From: Prunella strophiata
Taxonomy: Eukaryota > Chordata > Aves > Passeriformes > Prunellidae
Length of the DNA stretch: 64,000 nt
Direction of reading: 5' to 3'
Assembly: GCA_036583965.1 (NCBI GenBank)
Contig: JAZBQD010000018.1
Span: forward strand, 15,230,867-15,294,866
Below, piece by piece: positions 1-13,194 of the stretch (positions within the stretch are counted from its first letter, which is position 1; each line of letters opens with the position of its first letter). Made by a program: the position numbers and the translations under genes. The notes under the pieces were generated by a model, which worked only from the letters and a program-made list of their open reading frames with translations, did not search any database and was not told where the DNA came from.

Positions 1-3000
1 GAGTTTCCTCTTTTGTTTCTTGTTTCTTTTTAAAATACTTCTTTCTCATGTTTTGGTTGAACTGGTGATAGAGGTGTTTTTGTTGTATGTTATTCTTTGA
101 TGAGTTTTTGTGGTTGGTTTTTGTTGCTCTTTTTTTTTATTTTCAAGTACAAAAATGAAAACCACAGTTCTTGCAGTTCTGAAAATGAGTTTTACTGTTG
201 TCTCTGAGGTTAACCATTAACAATTTGCTTGTTGAACTTTCTCTAAAAATTACAGCAGGGACATTATTTTCTCTTAACCTGATGGAAACATTGCAAAAAC
301 AACAGTAAAGGAAAACTTCAGGTTGCTAGTACAATAAACATTCAGAACAACTGAAAATGACAATTCTACAAACAATATCTAAACTTAAACTAATCCGGAA
401 GACAAACATCTTCCTGAAGCATTTGTGACGAAGGTTGCTTAATCAAGTGTGCCTAGATACCTCAGCCTGACAATTCTGAAGTATTAACAGGAGCACAGCA
501 ACTTCTCAAATGCAGTTTTGTGCCCACACATCTGCTCTTTCTCCCCGTTTGCCACCTCCCCCTTCCCATACAAGAATAAGGCAGCAAAAGAAATGCACAT
601 TTTAAAAAGCCATGCAGTTTAGTAAGGTGATCAACAACTTCTGCACCTCAGCAGCAAAGGAGCTGAGCTGGGGGCTGGCTCTGCACACAGCAGCCACCAC
701 AGCTAGAGGGAAGATGGGCTACAAGAATTCTACCTCTCGCCACTTTCCACAGCTGCTTGATTCTCTACTGATCTAGAATTCAGCTTCTCTTCCCTGAATT
801 ACTATGAATAGACAACTGTGGAGAATCTTCTCCTAGCACACGCAGCAGCTCTTGTCTGTTCCCCACAAAAGCATTCTGCTGGAGAGGCAGCTCTATCTTA
901 ATCTACTATGGTAACACCTCATTTAGGAGTGATAATTGCTCCAGCCAGTCCCACACTCTTCTCTTTTTTATCATGAACACAGATGAACTGCAGCAGCCAA
1001 AATTGCAAAACATAAAATAGCCAGTATATTTTCCACTATAACATACTACAGGGGAAAAAAAAATCTCCAGGCTGTGTTCAAGGCTGAACAGAAAAAGTAC
1101 TTTCTTTTTTTTTTTTTTTTTGAGGCTCATGCACCTCTACAGTAACTCTTTTGGCTTGCCAGGTAAGCAAACCAGCCTCTGCTGATTCTCCCAACCACCC
1201 AGCACCAAACCCAGGCCCTAGGATGACACCCTGCACTCTGTGGAGAACTCTTCCTCACTTCACTGCCCTCCACCTCATGGAAAACAATGTCATTGTAGCA
1301 TTCCCACATGAAGGAGACACCTTTTCTATTATATTTTAAAGGCATTTAAAAGCTTCATGCATTGTTCACTATGGTTCCTCAGAAGAAAAGTGCTGAGGAG
1401 AATTTATGCACCTCATTAAAATCTTGTTTTCTGCTCTTCATGCTGCAACTTGCAGTTGTACTAGCAAATGATTTTCTCATAAAAAGCTGTGAGAAGAGGC
1501 CTCTCTTTATAACACAGATTCAGACACAGACAAATTACATGACCTAAGGAAACTTTCCCTTGTGTACCAGCTCAAGTATGCCATGACAATTGTACTTCTA
1601 AATTTTCAATGGCCTATTGCGAATTGGAAAATCCGCTGCTGAAAAAACCAAACCAACCTGAAAAATCCATTTCCCAGTGAGCATCTCTTTCTTCTGTGTG
1701 GGAGAGTTTCAGCTGCAGGTCTGCCTCAGAGCAACTCCACACTCAGAAAGTCTAGGCAATAAGGAACTGCAAACTGAAAATCCCCAGCAGCCCACAAAAC
1801 ATGCCAGAGATCATGCAGACATCTGGTTCTGGAGAAAACAGGTCTGTATTTCTAGGCAGGGCCAGTAGCAAGCAAAACCAACAGGGTTTCATGGGATGTT
1901 TTAACTTTCAATAGACAAGTAAACTCCAACAAGATATTGTTTCAGCCCTTCTTGCTGACTGGAACCCAGCATCACCAATACGGGCATTTGCCTGTATCAA
2001 CAGGACCCATGAAACAAACAAGTTATGAAAATTGTCTTTACATCTGGCCTAGAAAGCTGTGAAATGACACGGAATGAACTAAAGCTACATCATTCAACAT
2101 AGCTTCTCCTCAGGGAAAATCCCCAGCATTACTCCTTTCAGAATTTGCTGTGTTTTAAATATAGATAAAGCCACATTTTATTCCATTTCTGCAAAGCATC
2201 ACCTTTTTTCTACCAGAATGGGCAGTACATTCTCCTCTCAAGACTCTTCTGGGTTTAGCTGGTACAACTTGGCTTTAGGGGGTGGAAACAGAGGGTTTCC
2301 CAGGCTGCTGTCCATCATTATCCATCCCTGCAGGGCTGACTCAGGAGAAAGAGCAGTAAGAGCCCAGCAGGGATGACTGCACAACACTCAGGTTTCATGT
2401 TGCTCTGACTGTGTACAGTATTCACCTATGTACAAAGATTTGGAAATTGCATTCGTTCTGCACACCAGAAATTATGCTAACCATGACAACACTGAAAAGC
2501 AAGTCATATATAAGACAACCCAAAATTCTTAGCATCCAAAACAACAAAGTATTTTGTTTATCTTCCTACTGTAAATAACTGTAACTGACAGCATCTACGG
2601 AAAATTTAAAATTACCTCAAGCAGCCTGAGAAAAGCAGCCTGCATATTACAAAAAAAAAAGAGGCAGCTATTCATCTAAAGATCCTCAGCTTGCAATTGC
2701 TGCAGCAGAGCAGATATTTTAATGAAGAAAGAAGCAGAAATGAGATGGGCTCTGTCAGTCTGTCCCACACTCCTCCCAAGGGTCCTGCCGTATTCCCAGA
2801 GCAGCTGAATGGCACATGATGAACATCACACCAGAGTCGACAAGAAACTAAATTTGTCCTTATTCAGATGAGTTCTGCTTCTGCTCACAAGTTCCTGAAT
2901 GTACCATAAAAACCTGACACAAGCCCTGTTGCCTGGGGACACCACAGGCATCAGATCATCTGTGCACTCCAGAAGCGAGCACATAGAAAGCTACAGCTGC

Positions 3001-5721
3001 AAACCTACGGCTCAGTGAGCAACTTAAAAACCCCCCACAACCCCACATTATACACACAAAAAAAAAAAAAGCTAACTGGAGGATGGTTTCTCCACCTAAT
3101 AGCTCCAGATGTAAGCTACTTGCAGCAGCTAATGGGAGAAGCTGATCATTCTCAAACAGCTGAAACCAAACCACACCCGACTTGCCCTGCAAGCATTTCT
3201 TAAGATCACGATTTTAAAGAATGCTGTGGCATCCATTAGCACATCAGTTCTTCAGTTATCTCCACCACAGTTTTTAAAATGCTAAGGAGCAGCAACAGGC
3301 AGGTTTCATCACCTTGTTTTCCTTACCCTCCCACCCTTCAAAACTGTGAAGCCCAAACGCCAGGTGAGCTGTTGAGGATCACAGCACTGAAGCTGAAGAA
3401 AGGATGCTGGATTTTCTTGTTTCCAAACAAGCATCCTCCCCTATGTCACATCACTTTCACTAGCTAAAGCAAGCAGCATGTGAGAAATAGAAAACGTGAG
3501 CAGATGGAGGAGAGCCTGAAGGCCTTGTAGAGTGACACACAAGCCACTACTGAGCTCAGTATCACACCACCTCATCAGTAATTTACTGAGCTTGCAAAAA
3601 TTGCCTGTATTTTTTGCAAAGCACAAATAAACACAGAAAGCTCACCCATTTCTTTTGTCAGCTACCTTGCAGAGTAAACCCTCTGACATGTTTTGGCAAA
3701 GTGAATTCTGGAGACATGTGGCTTCTCAGTCCCATGCAGCAGAGTTCTAATTATTTATTGTGAATATTAATTCATCCTTTACTACTGAATAAAAGCTTCT
3801 ACACACCCACAAAAGCACAATTTTTTAAAAATGGGATGGATACCCCTGAAGACCTATGCCACTGAAACAGAAACATCACAGGCCTTCTGGCAAACACAAC
3901 CTCTCTCCTACAGAGTCATTTCTGCTGTTCATATGCACTCCTACTCTCTTTAAATGTCTTAAAACAAGCAATAATCAGAGATCTTAACACTGATCTTCAG
4001 GCATACAGAGTAACCTCTGTACTGGCTGTACTGAAACGCTCTGACACAGTTTTACAGCTTGAGCACCTCACAGCATCCTGACAAAAGCAAAAGCCGACGC
4101 GCAGGATGGAGAAGGAAGGAGGGTACAGAATGGCAGGTGCATGTCCTGCCCCTCGTCTGCCTCAAACAGCAGGTGTGGGGCACAGTCCTTCCCCCTGCCC
4201 TGCAGAATTCAGCCCCACAGTCCCAGCCCTTGGACCATTTTCCTCCCTTCAGTGTGAGCCCCTCTGGTGTAACACTTGATTCTCTGCGCCGTTCACCTCA
4301 CGGGGCAGGGATGTGGCTCACTGGCCCCAGCGCCACTCTGCCCCTTCTTGGCCAGCTGCCTGAAGCTGGGGGCTACTGCTGGGACCCGGCTCCCACGTGG
4401 CCTCCTGCCACCCAGCAGAATGGTCGTGCGACCTCTGAGACATCAGGCATGTCCCTGGCCTTGGAGCCAAGCCAAGCTCCGGGGCCAGCCAGCATCCCTA
4501 GGATTTATGCTGCATCCAGCATGCAGTCCTATTACAGCAGCGCTGATATTGCAGGCCAGTAAATCATGCAAAGGGATGATACTAAGGAAAAAAAAAAGAT
4601 GCTAGAAACTCAGTCTTTACCTTTTTGTTTAGTACTCTTTATGCAAAATACTCCCAGTATTGGGAGAGTAGGCCGTGGAAGGGGGAGAAGAGCTCAGCTG
4701 TTAACCAAGCAATCAATCTTCCCCTGCTTCTTCCCCAAACCGCAGGGCTCTGTCCTTCTCCAGTTTGTAATTTAAAGCCAGCTCTTGGCTTCAAACCTGC
4801 AGAAAAGCACCACTGTGAAAATGCACAGTGAGTGCCAAACTTATGTGTAGGATACACCACCATTTAATTTTTTTTTTTTTTTTCTTGCTTGCAGAAAAGG
4901 GGAGCAGGGTGGCTGTTTGGTGTGGGACTAAAGAGCAAAAAAGAATTTCTCTCTTTGGCATTTTTGAAACGTCCATTAAGGCATCGTAAACGCTAAAAGG
5001 CATTTAACAGGTACCTTAAATAGCACTGCTCCATCAAGTACTACTGCTTAAGAAAAGCTGCCTCCCCCATGCTGAGTGTGAAATTTACTTTAGGCAGGAC
5101 ACTCCCCAACTCCCCCGAGAGCAGGCAAAACGCTGCTTCTTTAAAACCACAGCTGAAAAGTATTTACCCAAGATCGGTGTTCTCGCTTGAATTTTACTCA
5201 CTGACAGCAACTAAGTAACCAATTTCCGTGCTCTTCTCTGTTGTAACCATTTTCTATCCTCGCAGCTATCCAGCAGACACAGCCTGCCTGCCCGGCCGAG
5301 CAGAGCCGTTCCCCACCTTTTAAACCAGCGCTGTAAGCAGTGACAGAGACCCGCTCTGGGGCTGGGTACAGGCGAACAGAAACAAATAAACGCGAGACGA
5401 GTCTGGAGGGGAGAAGAGAATCAATTTCTAAGAGCTTTTAAACAGACAAGTCCACGGGAGAGGAGGAAATCAGTTTCAAGGAGCTTTTAACTTGTTGGAC
5501 TGGGAGAGATTTGACGGGGAGCAATTAACTTTATTTTTCCTGCTGGAAGAAAGTTTACTCTGGGAAGAGGGAGCGGGCACGGCGGTGAACAAAACACAAG
5601 GGCAAAACCTCCCCGGGGCTCGGGGTAAAACCCCAGAGCCAACTGAGCAGGAGCCAGCGCATCACAAACCCAGCTCCAAGCGCGATGCACCGGGCGCGAC
5701 CAAAGTTATTTAGTGCCGTAC
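1..5721 (-). other. AFF1: AFF1 intron 1 (5' part)
   Basis: This stretch follows the AFF1 exon 1 donor at 5721-5720 and holds no exon I can support on either strand. It is moderately AT-rich with short homopolymers such as T17 at 1105-1121 and an A run near 3060-3070. A plus-strand ORF of 167 codons at 4059-4562 lies in a locally GC-richer patch but resembles nothing I know. The next AFF1 exon, which should begin with SLYNDDRNLLR-like coding, is not present and must lie beyond the left edge. Confidence 0.7.
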
Positions 5722-5738
5722 CTCGACTGGGCAGCCAT
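5722..5738 (-). CDS. AFF1: AFF1 (AF4/FMR2 family member 1) exon 1, coding part
   Basis: AFF1 is a nuclear scaffold of the super elongation complex that supports P-TEFb-dependent transcription elongation. The minus strand reads ATG GCT GCC CAG TCG AG followed by GTACGG, that is MAAQS plus the first two bases of a serine/arginine codon and a canonical splice donor. The mammalian AFF1 isoform also starts MAAQSS with its first intron near this point. The start has a good context (G at -3 and at +4) and sits in a CpG island. Supporting the call, AFF1 lies downstream of PTPN13 on the same strand in mammals, as here. Only 17 coding bases are available, so the identification rests on this short match, the phase-2 donor, the island and synteny together. 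The rest of the gene lies off the left edge. Confidence 0.85.
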
Positions 5739-5745
5739 CGCGGGG

Positions 5746-5772
5746 TTATCCTGCCAAACGTCCTCTATCCAT
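5746..5772 (-). promoter_or_regulatory. Short upstream ORF (8 aa) before AFF1 start
   Basis: The minus strand has an ATG at 5772-5770 encoding MDRGRLAG and a TAA at 5748-5746. The stop ends 7 nt upstream of the AFF1 ATG at 5738. If transcription starts further upstream, this uORF would be in every AFF1 exon 1 transcript and could limit or condition initiation at the main start. Its translation is inference. Confidence 0.5.
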
Positions 5773-5798
5773 GAGCTCCGTCCGCAGCTCTCCAGGCT

Positions 5799-5915
5799 CT
5801 ACCCCGCTGCCAAAGCCCGCCGTCCCATGCGCCGGCCGCCTCCCGCCGCCGCGCCGCGGCTCCCCCCGCCCGGGCGGCCGGCGCAGCGCTGGGGCTCGCT
5901 CATTTTGATCGACAT
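5799..5915 (-). promoter_or_regulatory. Second upstream ORF (38 aa) in AFF1 5' UTR
   Basis: An ATG at 5915 on the minus strand opens a 38-residue frame starting MSIKMSEPQR and ending at TAG 5801-5799, with two further in-frame ATGs. It counts as an uORF only if the AFF1 transcription start is upstream of 5915, which is plausible from the island's extent but unproven. Confidence 0.35.
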
Positions 5916-6299
5916 CCGGGCGCCCGGCCCTCCCCCGGCCGCCGCCAGGGAGGGGGGCCCGCCCGGCCCCGGGGGCCAGCCCCGCTCCGGCCCGCAGCCG
6001 GCGGGGCCGGGTGCCGCCGCCCGCCCGGGCACGGCCCCGCTCGGCCTCGCCGCGGGGCCCGGGAGCGGCGGGAGCGGCGGCAGAGCGGGGCCCGAGCCCG
6101 CCCCGCGCCCGCCTCCCCCCGCCCGGCCGAGCGCTCGTGGTACGGCCCGGCCGCGAGGGCCCGCGCCGCTCCTGAGGCGCCGCTCCTGAGGCGAGCGCGG
6201 CCAAAGGGCGCGGGCCGAGCGGGGCCGCCGGCCCCTGGGCCCCTGCCCTCCGGGGGCTCCTGCGGCGTCTCCTTCAGCTAGCCGCCGGCTTGCTTGGGG

Positions 6300-9200
6300 T
6301 TTCTTTCCTCTCGCTCTCTTTATTTATTTTTCTTTTATTATTATTCATTATAATTATTTGTGTGGGGAGTTTTTGTTTTTAGAAAAACAGAATAAAACGG
6401 CACGAATTTTTCAAAATTTCTGGAGTTTCAAAACCTTCGAAACGAGCACACAGCCCAGCCGCAGACACGCGTCCCAGGTGTCCGCGCAGATGCGGCAAAG
6501 GATGTCCTGAGCGCGCTGCTAAAGCCAGAGCTGGAATTGCAGGCTAAGAGCCCTTTGGGAAATGGTTTGTTGTGCGCAGATGAAGCTGGTTATGCAACTT
6601 CTGCTGCGCTCTGGTCCTGGCCGCGGTTTGCAGACGCGCTCGGAAAGCAGCAATACCTGTCCTTTGCTCTGGGTGTTTCTTGGCACAATTATAGAAACAA
6701 ACTGCTCCTGCAACTGCTCTTAACTAGGAATTAACCAAGCATTCAGCAGGCAAAAAACATTCATCCAAGATCTCTTCAACTTTTCTCCGCAACTGTGTAT
6801 GGCTAAGGTTTCTACCAATACTGCAACAACATTTTGTTCCTCCTACTTTTCTGGTCTAAAGCACAGTTTGTGTCAAAGTACTTGGCAGATACCAGCAGAA
6901 GGGTTTATACTTGATTGTTTTCCTATTCCAGATAACCTTTATGGGAGTCTCAAGTGTGAGCTATCTCCTCGAAAATTAAAACTCATATCAGCTCTTTCAG
7001 GTAGAACAAAATATAACAGAAAGAAAAAAAAAAATCTCCAGATTTTCCACAACAGCTGAGCTTTCTCCGGGAATAAAAAATTGTTTGCCTTCACCCAAAG
7101 TTTCTTGTAGTTTTCTACCTGCCCCGCTTCGACAGCACTTGTACATCTGACAAATCAGCGTTTCTCCAAAGCAAGCTTTCTGTCAGAATATGTCCTGTCA
7201 CCTGTTGACTCCTCCCTCACGTTTGTTTCTGAAATCAGCTTTTATCACATGTTTATATTCACTGATCAGGGATGCAAGTGTCCTCTCTTTTTACATTGTC
7301 TTTGTAAGATGCATTGCAAATGAAGGAAAATGTCTCCCTTAAGTAAAATGCAAACAAAACAAATCAATAAAATAAATACTCTTTGTACTCTTCAGCTCAT
7401 CATAAGCTCAGAAATGCACCACTGAGATCTCTGTCTTAAAAACCTGTCAGGAAAGGCTTCCTACAGGTGATCATCATTCCAAATGGTATTTAAGCTGTAT
7501 ATAATATTTGAAGATCCATTCATATCTACCTATGCATTGGATGAGAATGGAGTTCTCCAGAGATGAAGCTTGTGATTTAAACACTTTACAGAAAAGCAAA
7601 TCCAACCAAAAAACAGAGGTGTGCAGGCAGCCTGGATGCCACTCTTACTCAATTCTGAACTCCTGAAAAGGCCAGACTACCAACCCCAGGCAACAGTGGT
7701 AAAGCACAGGCTGTGGGTACATTATGTTTCTTTTAAGTCCCCTCTCACCTGCCTATAGACCTACCTGTATCTGGACATGTTGACCAGAAGGATATTTCAA
7801 CAGAAAAAAAATAAAAATAAAAAAGACCCAGAAGTTTCAAGCATGAAGCAACATTATTTCCAGATAAGGTCAGATACTGATACATTGTCACAAAAATTAC
7901 TACAGCATCTACAGCAGGGCCTGTAGAGGGAAGATGGGGATCTCTTTGCTCACCACTAACAGTGCTGGCCATACCCAAGAGTTGGTTCAGGAAGGGGAAT
8001 GCAGCATCCCTTAACTCCAGAAAAACACAGAACATGACATTATCCTAATAAAAATATGATAATTCATTAAGTTTGTGGGACAAATGCCAGAAGCATGTGG
8101 CATTGTGAAACAATTAATCAAGCATGGAGTACAAATGAAGAAGGAACACATACCAAGCAATAGTAAAATCATTAGAACAAAGACATGGTCAATAAGCTTT
8201 CCTGAAATACATTTGCTGTAGAGTAAGACATGTTATTTGTTTATACACAGAAATAGGTCAAATTCATGCCCTTACCACGCTGTTCAAAACACCTCATTGC
8301 ACTGCACTGCATCAGGTTTTTAAACAGACACACCCCTTTACCTTCACTCTTCAAGAGTCACTGCTGTCCTTTAATTACCATGTGTTCTCCCAGCTCTGCT
8401 GACAAGAAATCCATCTTACCGCTGCCATTTATTGCACTGATGAGTCCCTCACATTTGGAGGTGAAAAGGCTCCAGTGGATATTGTGTTTCCCGGCCTGAG
8501 GGAGCCGTGGGTGGCCTTTCATTTGCAAAGGGCACTTCTGCACCGGGTCAGGAGGCGAGGACTGTGCTCCATAAAGGCTCTGCTGCCCCAGCCGGCAGAA
8601 CAATCCCTGACCCCTGAGCCCTTCTGCCTTGCATCACACTGCTGCCTCTACAGAGAGCCAGAGGCTGCACACCTGCAGAGCTGCTTGTGTTCTAGGCAAT
8701 CCCAAACCCTACACAAACCTGCCAAGGGCTTCATTCTCTTGTGTCTTTCCCCACAGATGTGTGTGTTGGTGCTGTAAAGTGAGGGCTACAACCATAATGC
8801 ACAGGGTTTCAAGAGTTCCACATATTTGGAGGAATTTGTTAATCTCATCCTCAAACTCCTGCTTGCAAAGCTGAGTTGGAAAGTGAGTAAAACTCAGAAA
8901 CCCATCCAGGCAAGCACACACAAAAATCAGTTTAATGAGGTAAATGGAGCTATGAGAAATGACGAGTCTCACAGAGAAGAAGAAGGCTGAGGCAGCAAAA
9001 CTCTGTTAACCCTGATTCAGCAAAGCACTTCCCTGTAGACTTGTTTTATTGCACCTCCTTAACCTTAGCACTTTCCAGAACCAAAGCTGACTGCCAGGAG
9101 CACATCCTCGCTGGACAAATCCTGGAAAGCATTTGCATTTCTCTGGGTCTAACCCACACAGTGTAGCTACAGTGAGGTTAGAGAAGCTGCAGGGCAAAAG

Positions 9201-12200
9201 AAAGAAATAGCTGAGTACAACACCGAGAAAAGGGGTAGGGAAGAATACAACCAAAAGGATATGTTGACTTTAAGAAAGAAGACTAACTTGGGTACAGTCT
9301 GTTATGCAAGTAATTGCTCCACAGATGTTAGGAATCAAACTTTTCTGAGAAGAGAGGAAAACAACCCTTCATCTTTCAATATCTAAATTGAAGAAAACAG
9401 ATTTTAAAAAGAAACCATCTTGCAGGCACCAGACCATACTAGAGGCTACACCCTACTAGCTTTTGGCAGCCAACAGGAGCAATTTCCATCATCTTACTTG
9501 GCATTACTCACTTATCACTCAGAATGCCTTAAAATGTTCCATAATGCCTATGAACTTTCACAAGTTAAGGTTCATTCCTTGCAGATGTATTGCCAAAAAA
9601 AAAAGAAGTTAGATGAACTTTGGAGAGTGATAGCAGGTGGTATAAGTGTAGAGCACACTGGCAGCTGTTAAGATCTAAATGAGAAACACATGGAAAATGC
9701 ATAAAAATTATCTTTGGGAGGGTTGGGCAGGGACAGAATAATAAATTTTGCAAGTTATATGTGTGTAAAACCCTCATTGTCCAAACTTCCAAAGAATTGT
9801 TCCTGCAAGCACTGTACCCTAAGCACTACATCTGCATGAGGGTCCCACTGAGACCCAGTGTCCAGCACTGATAATTTCTCACCAGATTCAAGTTACAAAA
9901 GGCATCAATTGTTTGATAAAGGACAGCATGTTAGATTTAAACCTCATTCCACTCAGTGGTTATGCTTCTTGCATTGAGGGGGGTATTATTTTATTTAAAC
10001 AATCTCAACATTTGTCACAGCACCTGGGAAGCCAAGATTTCAACAAATTAATTCCTGGTTATTGCCACTGTTCTGAATGTCTGTAAATTCCATTATGAAG
10101 GCTCAATTTGGGTCAGCTTCTCTAGAAGAGAAAAAGCAGATATTCAACATCTCTTTTACAAAAGAGCAGCACATTGTACACAATACATGCCACCCAAGCT
10201 TTGCTTCAACAGTCAAAAAGGCCAACCCAAAACAAGCTTTCTTGGAGTCAACAGTAGGAAAAAGCTAAGTCAAGCAAGCAAATATAAAAAATCTTCAGTT
10301 TCCAAAGCAGCAAGTCATTCCAGCAATTGCTACAGTGAACAAAAAATTATATCCAAACATTTATTTCCTCCTTCAATGTGTGCCTGTGGGTGCACACTCT
10401 GCATTTAGGTTTGAGTGTGCTACATCAGAAATCTCCATTTTAAATTAACTCTCCAAAACTATTTTGTACTGCAAAATTAAAATACAGAATACTCACCCAC
10501 AGAATACATTCCCACAGAGATTTTTCAGAGTTGTGTGAATCCCTAGATTCTCCCTAGCATTCTAAATCATCATTTAGTTATGATTATGTTCAGGGAAATA
10601 CTACACAACAGGAAGGTTAGATGGAACCTAAAGAACAGATTGCTTACCTGAGGCAGTAAATCATTTGAATTTTTGATGTGTACTAGGTTGACAGTTTTTT
10701 CCACGCACAATTCCCAATACTGATAGGCTGAGGCACAATCTCTGCATCAAACACACAGCTCAAGAAGCTGAGTTCAGGAAAAGCTTGTAAATTCTGGGAA
10801 TTCTCCTGTAAACACTTCTTTTGATTTCAGAGAGACCTCTTAGAACCACACACACTCATCAGTAGATCATAATGAATGTTTGCAGAATTTTGCCTTAACT
10901 GTCAAGAAACAACAGAACAGATTTAGTAATCACCCGCCTGGAGCTGCAAGGCAGTGGAAGCTGCCATGTGATGTTGGCTCTCATGGCAGGTTTTTCACAG
11001 GACCAGCAGCTGCCAAAGCCAGCATCTCTGCTGAGCTCTTCAGCATTCCTCACAGGGAACCCAACTGCAACTGGGTGAGGGACACTGGCTTGAGATCTTC
11101 AGGGACATGCTACAGGCTTCAGAGAGCCTGGAATGTCCAGCTGGCAGTCACTGACAGTGCTCCTAAGCATACAAGCCAAGCATGAGGCTCATATGTAGCT
11201 GAGAAAGGGAGAACCAAGAGATCCATTTTTCCCTTCTCCCAGCAGTGATGCTGCATTTCAGGTCAGCTCCTAAAGAGAACTTCAAGCTTGGCCAAGAGCA
11301 TGACAAATGAGGCTACTGCTACTGGCTCCAGAATGTTTTGCTCAGCTTTAAGAATAAATGTGCTGTTAGGGCCCTCCCTTTAGACAACTGAATAGGCCTC
11401 CATTAAATGTCAACATTCATTAAAAGGGGAGAAGAGGACAAAAAAAAAAAAAAAAACACATTAAAAAGACAGCTATAGATTAAAAGGCAGCACTGGATAA
11501 AAATTCAAAGCAATGTTCAGGAAGCAAGGAGGAAGGAGAAGGGGAATGATCTTGTAGCAGCTAAGCTCCTCATGTCACTGTAGGGGCAGTTCCACCTCAT
11601 AGGGTCCTCAGACACAGCTGAGTTTCAGCCACTACACAATTGGCACAATTTTGGCTCATCACAGTAAATAAATAAAAAATTCCCCTTGATTTGGTCCATG
11701 CAAAGGGGGTGAACTCACTCCTACAATGCTGTTCACTCACAATGTCCACCACCTATTTCTCACCCTCCTGTCTGTCCCCAAACTTGTCTTTGGTTCACAG
11801 AAGAGCAGAACTGATGGCATCAACATCACTGCCATGAGGTCTGGCCTGGCCCATGGGTGTGCTGTGCAGCCGTGTTCTACAAAGACTTTGGAAGAAGCGA
11901 ATCCTGCCTGGAAACATATTAAAGAAGCCTTGATTAATTAAGTGCCAGATCACCTCAGCAGAAGCAAAGTCTCCAACAAGAAGAAATAGGACAAAAAATG
12001 TTTACATTTCATTTTGTGACATTCATTTGCAGCATGTCACGCTCCTGATTGAGCAAAATTACTTCTGGCAGGGATCCAGGCTACAGGAGCTTTATGTGAA
12101 GCCTTGTGAACCAACCCACTCAGAACAACTGATATGAAACAGGAGCACAGGTGCTTTGATGATTAGATGAAGCAGCTGAGCTCTAGGTCATGGCTTTAAC

Positions 12201-12540
12201 TCCAGGTGAGGGACCATCAGACAATCACTCTGCAAGCCACAGAAGGAGGGGTTTCCTCAGCCGAAGCACGGACCTCACACTGTAACCACACGGGCAGATG
12301 GAAATGCACACACACATGACTGAACAGGGTGTGGGGAAAGCCTGCTCTGCTGCCAACTCATCTTAACACAGCTAGAAAGCATGTGAGCAGCCAGCAGTGA
12401 AATCTAGATTTCACTAAACAAGCTACAAGTTTGGCAAATGCCTTTGACAGTCGGGTTTTCAACCACTCCGATGCCCCATGGATTTGTGGTTGTGTGGGCA
12501 TTACTAACCTGACGTATTTCCCCAAGTTACCAATGCTTTT
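6300..12540. other. Intergenic, no gene seen
   Basis: AT-rich sequence upstream of the AFF1 promoter. I looked for plus-strand membrane-transporter exons (SLC10A6 lies at this place in mammals) and for anything matching known proteins, and found none. The ORFs here are short and unspliced. An A17 run at 11440-11456 is the only notable simple repeat. Confidence 0.65.
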
Positions 12541-13190
12541 GCCACCAAGTTATGTTTCAGTTCCTGGGAAGAGTTACTGAAGAAATCCTCCTGAGGCTAC
12601 CACAAGAAAAAATAAGCAGGTGATTGGGAAGAGCCAGGATGGATTCACCAAGGGCAAATCGTGCTTGACAGAGCTGATCACCTTCTGTGGCAAAGGAACT
12701 CCTCAGTCCAAGTGGGGCAGGCGGTTGGACATTGTTTTCCTGGATTTCTGCAGGGACTTCCATATGGTTTCCCACAGCCTCCTCCTGGACAAACAGACAC
12801 ATTATGGTCTAGACAAGTGGTCTGTGCTAATGGGTGGGGAACTGGCTGGCAGGAAGCACCCAGGGGGTGCCAGTAAACAGCTCCTCTTCAGGCTGGTCAC
12901 CTGTCACAAGTGGGGTCCAGCAGGGATTCAATACTGGGCCCAAAACTGTTTAATATCCCCACAAGTGATGAGCATGATGGGACCAAGTGCACCCCAGGTG
13001 AGGTTTGCCAAATGGGGAAACAGGCATTTGAGAAGAAAGACTCACCCTGCAGGAAGACCTGGACAGGCTGGAAGAGTGGGTACTATGGGTAACCTGGGCT
13101 AACATGAACCCTATGAAGTTCAACAAGGACAAGGTCACAGAACCTGCTTGAAAGACCAAGGTAAGAGCTAGACAGAGGATGTTTTTAATA
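12540..13190 (+). mobile_element. CR1 LINE fragment, reverse transcriptase region, decayed
   Basis: The plus strand encodes a recognisable but broken CR1 ORF2 stretch: a frame at 12620-12800 reads QDGFTKGKSCLTELITF followed by LDIVFLDFCRDFHMVSHSLL, matching the CR1 pattern (Q)HGFTxGKSCLTNLxxF...VVYLDFSKAFDTVSH. Further pieces follow in other frames (GPAGIQYWAQ-like for the [10 protein letters not shown] block, then FNI-, GR/W-rich tail near 12950-13110). Several frameshifts and loss of both ends show it is inactive. The characteristic CR1 3' repeat is missing. Confidence 0.85.
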
Positions 13191-13194
13191 AACA

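Larger units (their letters stand above)
5739..6290 (-). promoter_or_regulatory. AFF1: CpG island promoter and 5' UTR of AFF1
   Basis: About 550 bases are extremely GC- and CpG-rich, in sharp contrast with AT-rich flanks (the right flank turns into TTATTATTATT-like sequence at 6320-6360). No TATA box is obvious, as expected for a housekeeping-type island promoter. Long G and C runs around 5920-6060 could form G-quadruplexes. The AFF1 start codon lies at its left edge, so the 5' UTR and transcription start should be inside it on the minus strand. The exact start cannot be read from sequence. Long open frames here on both strands reflect base composition only. Confidence 0.85.

Noticed and set aside
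5713..6204. Long ORFs on both strands of the CpG island
   Set aside because: Pro/Gly/Arg/Ala-only composition from extreme GC content; only the 17-base MAAQS exon has support.
12620..13102. 160-codon plus-strand ORF as a host gene
   Set aside because: Its residues match the CR1 reverse transcriptase with frameshifts, so it is a transposon relic.
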